Both the position numbers and the translations under genes were made by a program. DNA of 47,602 nt from Crocinitomicaceae bacterium (GTDB lineage Bacteria > Bacteroidota > Bacteroidia > Flavobacteriales_D > Crocinitomicaceae): the NCBI GenBank assembly GCA_030833845.1, contig JAURGK010000019.1, positions 1 to 47,602 of the forward strand. Direction: 5' to 3'. How positions within the stretch are numbered: the first letter of the stretch is position 1; every line of letters starts with the position of its first letter. Under the pieces are notes generated by a model. That model was not told the DNA's origin, ran no database searches, and was given only the letters and a program-made list of their open reading frames with translations. This document shows, piece by piece, positions 16,810-27,000 of this stretch.

Positions 16810-18300
16810 TTATTGCGTCTTTGAACGCACTTGAAGCATTTTTATAAGTTCGCTCAGATCAATGAACTTCAGAAGAAATAATAAAACAACCAGAAAACAC
16901 AGATCTAAAAGAATTAAAAGAACTGCCAACAATGGACTCATAGGGGTAAAATCTCCAAATGCCCAATAAATCGATAGATACCATGCCCCAGAAAACAAAA
17001 CCAGAAGAAGGTATCGCCAGAGCCCTTTGTGTATGATTTCGAATTGAAAAACCTTTTTACAATAGATTGCTTGTGCAATAGCGGTAAATAATTGGGTAAT
17101 AGCGGCAATAGCGGCAGCGGCAATAGCACCATGAGCAGCCTTTGGAATAAGCCATAGGTTTAAAGTAAAATTGAGCAGTAGGCCTACAAAAGAAATGGTA
17201 TTTAGAATTTTTAAGGAACCATTCGCAGTGAGTAAGGACCCATAAATAAGATTTGACGACATTCCCAGAAAAGCCAAACTTAATAGAAAAAGCAATAAAG
17301 CACTATCTGCACTTGATTCTCTATAAATTAGATCAATAACTATACCCCCTCTAAATAAAGTAAAGACAACGAAGATGAAACTTGCGCCAAAAAGTAGTTT
17401 TGAGGCCTGAGCTACTAACCCTTTTATTTGATTAGAATTTTCCTTGAGCATTTTTGAGAACATCGGAAATAGTATCCCCGCAAATACCATGGCAAACATA
17501 TAGAGCGCATCAATGAGTCTAAAGGCCTGTGCATATTTGCTTGCTTCCCTCACGCCATCCTCTATAGAATAATGTAAAAGTAGCCAGGCATCAATTCTTG
17601 TGTAGAGCGTCATCAAAACGATTAGCAATGCATATGGGAATGCGTCTTTAAGAATAGGCAGGATACGGTCTAAATGAATTTGATTTAATGATGGTTTGAG
17701 AATGAAAATGGCTGTGATAAAAGCAATAACAAAACTGAGTAAATAGCATCCAAATTGAACTAGTGCATATGATTCAATACTTACTAGTTTATGTCCGTCT
17801 GGCAATAGATACAAGATATAGCCCATTGAAAATATGAGTAGGAGTCTATCTAGCACACTAAAGAATGCATCTAATCTAAAACGTTGTATACCGGCAAAAT
17901 AGCTTCGAAAAAAAGAAATATTTGCTATAAAAAACTGATTGAACCCCAGCAGTAAAATCAACTTATATTCGGTCCAGGAAATGGATACGAAATATTTAAG
18001 TAAAACAATTCCTAGAATATAAATGAGCATTAATAAAATGCGCAGTACAAAAACGGTTGAAAAGTAGTTTTTGGAGACCTCGATATTTTGAGCGCTCAAG
18101 CGCGTACTGTAATTATTTATGCCTAAATCGAATAGAATGGAAAGTATTAAGCTGAGATTGAAAAATACAAAATAGAGGCCATAGGCCGAACCCACTTCAT
18201 TTTGTACGGCGGCATCTATGATAAAAATGGCTGTAGGCTTAATGATAAGATTAAGTCCGAGCGAAAATAAAAGATTTGAATAAAAACTGCGCGCTCTCAT
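16810..18300 (-). CDS. Polysaccharide flippase (Wzx/MATE-like, PST family)
   Basis: The protein has 496 residues with about 12-14 hydrophobic helices through its whole length. It starts MRARSFYSNLLFS and has the flippase-type early segment with a polar FDLGINNYSTR loop. It belongs to the polysaccharide biosynthesis/oligosaccharide flippase families that move undecaprenyl-linked repeat units across the inner membrane. I use the ATG at 18300; an in-frame TTG at 18309 is less likely because the -7 box lies only 6 bases before it. With Wzz and the ligase it completes the membrane part of a Wzx/Wzy-type pathway, but there are no glycosyltransferases in the window. Confidence 0.82.
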   Translation of the reverse strand: MRARSFYSNLLFSLGLNLIIKPTAIFIIDAAVQNEVGSAYGLYFVFFNLSLILSILFDLGINNYSTRLSAQNIEVSKNYFSTVFVLRILLMLIYILGIVLLKYFVSISWTEYKLILLLGFNQFFIANISFFRSYFAGIQRFRLDAFFSVLDRLLLIFSMGYILYLLPDGHKLVSIESYALVQFGCYLLSFVIAFITAIFILKPSLNQIHLDRILPILKDAFPYALLIVLMTLYTRIDAWLLLHYSIEDGVREASKYAQAFRLIDALYMFAMVFAGILFPMFSKMLKENSNQIKGLVAQASKLLFGASFIFVVFTLFRGGIVIDLIYRESSADSALLLFLLSLAFLGMSSNLIYGSLLTANGSLKILNTISFVGLLLNFTLNLWLIPKAAHGAIAAAAIAAITQLFTAIAQAIYCKKVFQFEIIHKGLWRYLLLVLFSGAWYLSIYWAFGDFTPMSPLLAVLLILLDLCFLVVLLFLLKFIDLSELIKMLQVRSKTQ

Positions 18301-18314
18301 TGGCCCCAAAGCCT

Positions 18315-18322
18315 CAAAGATA
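18315..18322 (-). promoter_or_regulatory. -7 box, flippase gene
   Basis: The minus strand reads TATCTTTG (exact TAnnTTTG), 14 bases before the flippase ATG at 18300. It sits in the 35-base gap after the T9SS cargo gene, so the flippase need not depend on read-through from upstream. Confidence 0.45.
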
Positions 18323-18335
18323 GAAGTTTAAATGA

Positions 18336-21032
18336 TTAACGGAGCAGATTGATATGTCCTGTTAGGATCTTTCTTTCGTCAAGATCTGGGTTCTTGAACA
18401 TGATTCGGTAGGTATACAAACCAGTAGGTGCTGCCATTGCATCAGGGCCATATGTTCCATCCCATCCAACAAGTGCATTATGACTTTCAAAAATCAGTTC
18501 CCCCCAACGATTGTATACAGTGAACTCATAATTCTGAGGATCGTAGCCAGAGTAAAATACAGGACAAAAAACTTGGTTGTTTTGGTCACCGTCAGGAGTA
18601 AAGGTATTGGGAATATACAGCAATTCATTGTATTGATATCCAATACTTACAGAAGTGGCATCGGCACACAAAAGATCTGTAAGCGCAGTTAGGGTAACTG
18701 TATAGCCGTTCATGGTACTTTGGAAAATATGTGAGGGCTCAAAATCATAGGCAAATTGCCCATCGCCAAAGTCCCAAACGTAATTTGTTGCACCCGTAGA
18801 TAAGTTTGAAAACATCACATACTGAGCTTCTTGAGTGAATACACCTATCGGTGATTCAAAAGAAGCGATTGGAAGATCTTCCGCGTAAATAAATGCACTT
18901 TCTGTATGGACATCAAAACAACCATTGACGGTAGTTGCTGCAAGTGTTACATCGAAAGTTCCACCATTTGGAAAAACGATCGTTGGATTGATACCTGATG
19001 CTGATAAACCGTTGCTCGTTGACCAAGCATAGGTAACATTATTGGCATCATCTGCACTAAGGGTTACCGCCAAAGGAGCACAACCTTCCACCGGGCTTGC
19101 ACTAAAGGTCACTCCTGGCAAAGGATGAACTGTAACGGTTCCGGTTGCTGGTAAACTTGGGCAATTATTCAGTGTATAAACCACAATTAATGTAGTATCT
19201 TGGTTAGGAGTAAAGGTTTGACTAGAACCTCCTGGCAAACTGTTAGGCCCCCAGGCGTAGGTTCCCCCTAGTAGGTCAGGGGTAGCGCTTAAGGTAACAG
19301 GGTCGGTCTGACAAATCACCGCACTAGTAAGCGTGACTACAGGTATTGGATTTACAGTTACGATTGAATTTGCAGCTGGGCTCGTACAATTGTTAAGGGT
19401 ATAAGTCACACTGTAGTTACTATTTGCCGCTGGGCTTATACTAATGGTATCAGTCGTTTCGGTGGTTGACCATAAATAAGTACCGCCTGGTAAATTTGCT
19501 GTGGCAATTAGGTTGATTACATCGCCATAACACATCACCGCATTGCTTGTCTGTACCACAGGAATTGGATTGACGACAATCGTTGCCACCGCAGTGTCTT
19601 GACAACCCTGTACATCATAAATTACTGTGTAGGCCGTTGTAGATGTGGGGCTAACGGTAACACTTGAACTGTTTGCAGCAACAGGAGCCCATGTGTAGGT
19701 GCCACCAGCAATATCAACATTGGTTTGAATCGTACTTGCGCTTCCAAGGCATATTGTATCGTTGAGGGTAGAAATTACAGGGTAAGGTTTCACGATGATA
19801 TTACCTGAAACACTCGCAGAAACGCAACCATTAGGGCTAGTATATACAACACTATAGCTTGTATTCACAGTTGGGCTTGCAGTTAAGGTTGCGGTAGTAG
19901 CGCCAGTATCCCAGAGATATGACCCGCCGGCCGTTACATTATTCACATAAAGTGTGCCGCTGGTGCCAATGCAGATTGAATCTGTTGTTACAATGGGTTG
20001 TGGTGTGGCCTCTACCGTTACCGTAACATTGGCAGTTCCGGTACAACCACCTGCGGTGTAATCTACTGTGTAGGTTGTTGTGCTTAAGGGTGAAACTGCT
20101 AAAGTGGCCCCTGTGCCCAAAACAGTTCCATTCAAAGACCAACTGTATGTACCTCCGGCTACCGGAGAACTTGCGGTAAGGGTAGTGCTTCCTCCTTCAC
20201 AAATAGTAACAGGGCTAACATTTACAGTCGGCCCTGGGTTAACAGTAACCGTTGTGGTAGCATTCACTGATCCACAGTTTGGCACCGTTAATGCCACAGT
20301 GTATGTCCCAGCCGCAAGTAGAGTGGGGCTAGTAACTGTAGGGTTTTGTTGGGTTGAGGTGAAGTTATTAGGACCAGTCCAAGCCCAAGAATAATTGGCT
20401 CCGGTGGGGTTGGGAACCGCTCCTAAATCAAAAGATTGCCCACTGCAAATAGGGCCGGTATTGCTTGCTGTGAGTGTTGGTAAAGTACAGCAATTGATAT
20501 ACATGGTGATGCGTCCAATGTTGTAATTGACTTCAGACCAAATATTTGCCATGGGTGCTCCAGTACCTGCCGGGCAAGATTGCATGCCACTGCGCTGAAG
20601 GGTAGTGTTGAATCCATTGATGCTCGTTACAAAATTAGCAGGGCCATAGCTATTAACACAGTTTGTGCCACGGGCACCATAGACGCCAATAATATCACCA
20701 GATGCTACCGGAATATTACAAGCTATCACTTGAGTTGCGGGCGCAGCTGTGATGTCAAATAACTGTACAAAATTATTAGTTGTGCCGGCAAAGGCAGGCG
20801 GAGGCCCGGCAGTGAACTTCACCACTCGGATGGTTTGTGTGCCAGTTGGGTTGGCATCAGGCGGGATATACAACCCGCAGATGGTAAAGCTTGTAGGCGC
20901 AGTGAAATGGTAACCGCGTATCATGCTCGTAAAAGTGTTGGTTTGTGTTCCAACACTAATTGGTGTTCCTTGCGATAAAGCTGAACTTAGAGAAAGCCCA
21001 AACAGAAGTAAAACAAGTAATATTTTTTTCAT
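18336..21032 (-). CDS. T9SS type B cargo protein, Ig-like/PKD repeats
   Basis: The protein has 898 residues. A signal peptide covers residues 1-20. An N-terminal domain of about 160 residues contains a SGDIIGVYGARG loop and a row of Cys, and ends at NCC. About six Ig-like units of 75-85 residues follow, each opening with a C-x-G/C-x-x-D step and closing with a TVNPIP-type linker. One or two PKD domains come next (VWDFGDGQFAYDFEPSHIF). The C-terminal ~90 residues are the gliding-motility-associated/type B sorting domain: YIPNTFTPDGDQNNQ, YNRWGELIF, GWDGTYG, ILTGHINLLR. It is therefore exported by T9SS across the outer membrane to the surface or medium. Binding or adhesion is inferred. Its ATG abuts the stop of the larger cargo gene (TAAATG). 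Confidence 0.93.
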   Translation of the reverse strand: MKKILLVLLLFGLSLSSALSQGTPISVGTQTNTFTSMIRGYHFTAPTSFTICGLYIPPDANPTGTQTIRVVKFTAGPPPAFAGTTNNFVQLFDITAAPATQVIACNIPVASGDIIGVYGARGTNCVNSYGPANFVTSINGFNTTLQRSGMQSCPAGTGAPMANIWSEVNYNIGRITMYINCCTLPTLTASNTGPICSGQSFDLGAVPNPTGANYSWAWTGPNNFTSTQQNPTVTSPTLLAAGTYTVALTVPNCGSVNATTTVTVNPGPTVNVSPVTICEGGSTTLTASSPVAGGTYSWSLNGTVLGTGATLAVSPLSTTTYTVDYTAGGCTGTANVTVTVEATPQPIVTTDSICIGTSGTLYVNNVTAGGSYLWDTGATTATLTASPTVNTSYSVVYTSPNGCVSASVSGNIIVKPYPVISTLNDTICLGSASTIQTNVDIAGGTYTWAPVAANSSSVTVSPTSTTAYTVIYDVQGCQDTAVATIVVNPIPVVQTSNAVMCYGDVINLIATANLPGGTYLWSTTETTDTISISPAANSNYSVTYTLNNCTSPAANSIVTVNPIPVVTLTSAVICQTDPVTLSATPDLLGGTYAWGPNSLPGGSSQTFTPNQDTTLIVVYTLNNCPSLPATGTVTVHPLPGVTFSASPVEGCAPLAVTLSADDANNVTYAWSTSNGLSASGINPTIVFPNGGTFDVTLAATTVNGCFDVHTESAFIYAEDLPIASFESPIGVFTQEAQYVMFSNLSTGATNYVWDFGDGQFAYDFEPSHIFQSTMNGYTVTLTALTDLLCADATSVSIGYQYNELLYIPNTFTPDGDQNNQVFCPVFYSGYDPQNYEFTVYNRWGELIFESHNALVGWDGTYGPDAMAAPTGLYTYRIMFKNPDLDERKILTGHINLLR

Positions 21033-24000
21033 TTATCTAATCAGATTAACATGCCCGTAAAATGATCTTCTTTCATCAATCGAAGGCAGTTTTACGGTTA
21101 TCATGTAGGTATACGTGCCATTCTGACAAGGGTTGCCTTGCGGCCCAAAACTGCCATCCCATCCAATTGAAGGATCTAAGGATTCAAAAACTACTTCACC
21201 CCACCTATTATAAATCAGTAGTTGGAAATTATACGGGTCAATTCCGGTGGTAAAGATAGGAAGAAACGTTTGATTAAATTGGTCACCGTCTGGGGTAAAT
21301 GAATTAGGAATGTAATATACCAAACCAGGGTCAAATTCAATGAAAAAACTGGTGCTATCCGCGCAGCCAAGTGGTGAAAAAGCAATGAGTGTTACCAGTA
21401 CACCTTGGCTTTCAACATTGAAGGTATAGGTAGGCCCCTCCTCTAATGAGGAGCCGCCGTCACCGAAATTCCACAAATAGCTTGATGCCCCAAATGAGTT
21501 ATTCCAAAAAGAAAGAGTTTGGTTTGGCTGGGTGAACACTTGTGCCGATGGTTCAAAGGCTGCAACGGGGTAATTGTCTACGGAGATTATATTGTTTATT
21601 GTTGTACTGCTTGAACACCCATTTTCAGTGACGCTTAAAGTTACAGCGTAATTGCCGGCGTTGTCGAAATCAAAAGTACTTTGATTGCCATTAGCGCTTT
21701 GTAAATCACTTGTTTGCCATATATAGCTTGAATACGAAGGGAAATCTGCCGTAAAGGTTGATGTAAAAGGGGCACAGCCTTGTAAAGCATCAGCGCTAAA
21801 AGAACTTATTGGCAAAGGTGTCACGGTTACAGTAGCAAAAAGAGTGTCGGAGGAGCAGCCATTTAAGACATTGAAGACAGCTAAAGTGGTATCTTGACTA
21901 GGGCTAAATGTATTGCTTGAAAGGCCCTGAATTGCAGTGGCTCCCCAATAAAAAACTCCACTCGGATTTGCATTGGCAACCAAGGTTACTGGGTCTCCGG
22001 CACATATGGTTTGGTTATTAATGGCCAATTGTGGCACGACATTTACGGTTAAGGTTGCAGTTGCAGCACTCGAGGTACAGCCATTAAGGGTATAAGTTAC
22101 AGTTTCACTTATCGTACTCAAGGGGCTTAATGTAATGGTATCATTGGTGCTGCCTGTAGACCATAAAAATTGCCCATTAGGCATATTGGCACTTACAGAT
22201 AATGAGCCGGTTTGTCCTTCACAAATTGTTCCATTTTGAACTTGAATGCTCGGAACGGGATTCACAAAAATTTGTGCTGTTGCGGTATCGGCACATCCAG
22301 CTAAGTTATAAATAACTGAATAGCTTGTGGTTGTATTTGGACTGATAGAAAGACTTGCCTGTGTTGATGAATTACTAAGCCAAAGGTAATTACCACCAAT
22401 CAGACTAACTTGTGTTTGAATAACTCCAGTATTTCCGTCACAGATCGTATCATTGGTCGCAGAAACAGTTGGGTATGGATTCACAACAACGGTCATAGAG
22501 GCTGTATTGGCACAAAGGCCTGTGTTTGGTGTGAAAGTATAGGTTGTTGTGTTATTGAAATTTAGTGCCGGTGACCAACTTCCATTCACCCCATTGTTTG
22601 ATGTCGTTGGCAAGGCAAAAGCGGTCCCCGTACATACAGGAGCAATTTGTGTAAAAACAGGATTGGTATTGGCTTGTATTCCAATTAGAATTTGAGTAGT
22701 ATCGGTACAACCATTAGAAGCAGTAACAATAACTTGGTACAGTGCAGGCATGCTCACAGTTAAGTTAGGTGCGCTACTAATAAATCCAACGGCATTTGAC
22801 CAATAATAGCTCAATCCTCCACTAGCTAAAAGTGAAATCGATGTCGTATTACAGTCAAGCGTATTGGTTTGGGTTTGGTTGCTTATTGAAGCAGATGGCT
22901 GGATCACATTCTGTGTAATGACAATGGTATCATTTGCCGTACAACCATTTAATCCAGTTGCAGTGAGAATGTATGTCCCTGGAGCCGTTACGGATAAACT
23001 AGGTAAGGCACCAACTGCTGCCGAACCATTGGCCCATGTATAGGAACTTCCTCCTGAAGCAGAAAGTGAAATACTTGTTTGTACACAAGTTAATTCTGTA
23101 ATTGCGCTGTTGTTGGTAATTGCAGGAGTGGGTAATGAAATATCTTGTGTGATGCTTGTACTTTGAGTGGCTACACATCCATTGGAACCTGTAACTGTAA
23201 CTGTGTAGATGCCAGGTGAATTAATAGTGGTACTTGGATTTGTTCCAATTACATTTGATCCATTTGACCAAGAATATGAAACACCACCAGTAGCTTGTAT
23301 AGTAATAGTTGTGGTATTGCAGTCTAGTTCTGATGTATTTGGAGTATTGTTAATTACGACATTGGGGGGCGATAAATTTTGTGTGATCGTACAAGTGGCA
23401 GAGGCAGTACATCCATTGCTGCCAATTCCACTGACATTGTAAGTGCCTGGGGCATTTACTAAAAGACTGTTTGTACTACCTAGATTTGTTGTGCCCAAGG
23501 CCCAAGAATAACTTACCGCACCATTAGCCGATAAATCAATGCTTGTCGTAGTACAATTAAGTTCCGTAGTATTTGGATTAGGCGTGATTGTGATGTTGGG
23601 GAGTTGAATATTTTGAGTAATTACAATGCTACTCGTTTGGGTACAACCATTGGAATTGGCTGCAACCGTAACGGTATAAGTACCGGGTGAATTCACTACT
23701 AAAGACGAATTATTCCCAACAATATTACTACCATTTGACCAACTGTAGGTATCTCCTCCTGTGGCAGAAAGGTTAATACTTGTTAGGGAGCAAGTAAGCT
23801 CTGTAGCCCCTGTACTGTTGCTGATAGTTGCCGTTGGTGAAAGCGTATCTTGAGTAATTGTAAGTTGTTGGGTAGAACTACAGCCGTTGGTGCTCGTAGC
23901 AACAACAGTGTAGGTGCCAGCACTGATTACATTTAACGAAGCTGTATTACCTACATTTCCAGTTGTATTTGACCATACATAACTCGAAGCCCCAATTGCC

Positions 24001-27000
24001 GTCAGTGCAATGTTCGTTTGGTTACAATTTAAAACAGTAGTATTGGAAGTATTCGTAATACTAGCCACCGGACTTAAAGTATCAATTAGAACTGTATAGG
24101 CTGCAGTACCAATACAACCATTGGATTCAAGTATATTTAAAGTGTAGATGCCCGGACTGGAAACTGTTAAATTTGATACATTTCCAGCACCAGAAATAGG
24201 GCCAGTACTTAAAACAGTGTTGGCATTTAACCAAGTGGCTGTGCCAGAGAAGGTTGAAGATGCGCCGGTTAATATGATTGAGGTATTATTGCAATCTATG
24301 GTGCCATTTGCAGTAGCTGAAATAGATACAACAGGCGCTTGTGTATTTTGTGTAATAGTAATAGATTGAGTTGCAGAACAGCCATTTGCAGCTGTTACTG
24401 TAAGGTCATAAGTACCTGCTGTATTGATAGATATTGATGAGGTATTGCCAATAGTTGTTGTGCCTGAAACCCACAAGTAAGAGCCACCCCCACTTGCAAG
24501 TAAAGTCAATGAATTATTGGTACATGAGAGCATCGTTGAATTTGGGTTAGTAGTAATTGCAGCCGTTGGTGCAGTGATATTTTGTGTAATTGTGGTACTA
24601 TTGGTTGTAGTACAACCGTTGGCACCAGTAACAGTAACTGTATAGGTGCCAGGAGCAGAAACGGTGAGTTGACTTGTAGTACCAAGATTTGTAGTGCCAT
24701 TCGACCAAGCATAGGTTCCTCCTCCACTCGCAACAAGATCAATTGAGGTCAAGGAACACGTTAAAATATTAGAATTGGATAGGTTGATCGTATTCACCAC
24801 AGGAGATACTGTAGACTGAGTAATATTGATCGTTGAGGTATTCGTACAACCATTGGCCCCTGTAACTGTAAGAGTATAAGTGCCTGGAGATGAAATACTT
24901 AAATTAGAACTGCTCGAAATCACATTACTGCCATTACTCCAACTATAACTTTGCCCACCGGTTGCCGACAGGTTGATAGAAGTTTGAGAGCAGTTTAAAA
25001 CTGTTGTACCACTAAGATTATTAATTGTGGCACTTGGAATTTGTACGTTTTGAGTAATGACCTGAGTTAAACTCATGCTGCAGCCATTAGGGTCAGCACC
25101 TGTAACAGTGTAAGTTCCTGGGCTTGATACCTGAAGAACACTGGCACTACCCAATACACCCGTAGCGTTTGACCAAGTGTAGGTGGTTGCACCGGTTGCG
25201 CTTAGATTAATTGAGCTGATGTTGCAATTCAATTCGTTGGCAGAGGCACTTAATGAAATGATAGGCGTGATCGTATCTTGAGTGATTTGTATGCTCAACG
25301 AAGACTGACATCCATAGGAATTGGTAACAGTAAGTTGATAATCTCCGGGATTAGTTATGGCAAGTGCTGCGTTGGAGCCAATAATATTCCCATTATTTGA
25401 CCAAGAATAATTACCGACACCTGTTGCAGTTATTGAAATACTTGTTTGATTGCAATTGAGTTCAGTGGTGTTGGAGTTATTTGTAATGCCAGAATTGGGA
25501 ACGGGGTTTACTGTTATTGAAAGCGTTGATGTTGTAGCACAAATACCGGAGTTTGGCGTAAAAGTATAGGTAGTTGTTTGTTGGTTATTCAATGCCGGAG
25601 ACCAAGTCCCTGATATGTTATTCAATGAACTACTTGGTAATTGGCTTAGAGTGCCCCCTTGACAAATAGCATTCACAGCAGCAAAGTTGGGAGTGGCATT
25701 GGGCGTCACTGTAACGACACCATTCACAAAATTTACCCCATCCCAAAAGTCACCGCCATTGGCATTGTAGCCGCCATATACTGTGCAACCGTTATAAGTA
25801 TAACTAAATGAATAATAATAAGTTCCCGCGCTGAGTCCACTTAGTGTGGCTTGGTATTCATCATTGTTGGGATTTACTGCCATATTATTATTGTAAATGG
25901 CTGTATTCCATGAGCTTGCTGGCCAAGTTGCAGGATCTGTATTGACAGTACTAATTCCAAACGCTACGCTGATACCAGGAGCTTGCCCAGGAGCTTCGGT
26001 TAAGCCGGGCTCATAAACTTGACCATAAATATCAAGAGAAGTTCCCTCACAAATTGTAGATACTCCAGGCCATTGTATATTTGCCCAATCGACAATATCT
26101 ATGAGATTGGCATATATTGTGGTATCAGCTGTTCCACACCCCGGGATGTCATATTGAACGTTATATGCCGTGGTTGCGCCAGGGCTCACACTTATTGAAT
26201 TGCCAGTGAAATTACCAGGGGCCCAAAGATAGGTTCCTCCAGAAGGGCTTCCAGATGCGGTTAAAGTTACTGTACTGCCCGGGCAAAAGTCGACCGAAGT
26301 ACACGACACAGTTGGCGCAGGATTGACAGTAACATTGGCCGTAACTGGCGCCGTTGTACACCCATTTAAGGTGTAAGTAACATCATAAGTAGTAGATACA
26401 GTAGGGCTCACGGTGATTGTTGCACCCGTTTGCCCACTAGCGGTCCAATTAAATACACCCCCAGCTGAAGGGCTTGAGGCCGTTAAAGTGGCAGATTGGC
26501 CACTACATATGGTTGCGTTATTTACAGAAAGGGTAGCCGATGATCCAATATTGACGGTCATCTGATCTTGATTGGTACAACCATTTGCAGTTGCCGTCAG
26601 CGTGTATGTAGTTGTGGTAGAGGGAGAAGCCACCGGATTAAGGATAGAGGCATTGCTAAGGGTAGCTGACGGGCTCCAACTAACAACGGGACTCACCGAT
26701 CCAGCACATCCAGCAATACTCATTGAAGTCGTTTGCCCTCCTGTGATTAGCTGAATGCCACCAATCAATGAGGTTGTCCCGCACATGACATTATATGCCG
26801 CGACATTTGAATTTGAAGGCCCTTGGGTTTCAATGGAAAAAGTGTAGGGCGGAGAAGTTGGTGCAGGTATGGTTATGGTATTATTTGAACCAGTAGCATA
26901 AGGCCCCCCTGATCCAATAATGGCACCTAGCGAATTGGTGAGGGTCCAAGATGTTTCATCAAGGTTGCTACCACTAAAAACATTGATAGTTATTGGTCCA

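Noticed and set aside
20080..20394. Plus-strand frames within the cargo genes (including 23209-23442, 26920-27120 and 27475-27690)
   Set aside because: Opposite-strand readings of Val/Thr-rich coding repeats; no start context and composition is explained by the sense strand.
22665..25505. CRISPR or DNA-level repeat array
   Set aside because: The periodicity is about 235 bases, matches protein domain repeats, and the DNA units differ strongly; there are no short identical repeats with unique spacers.
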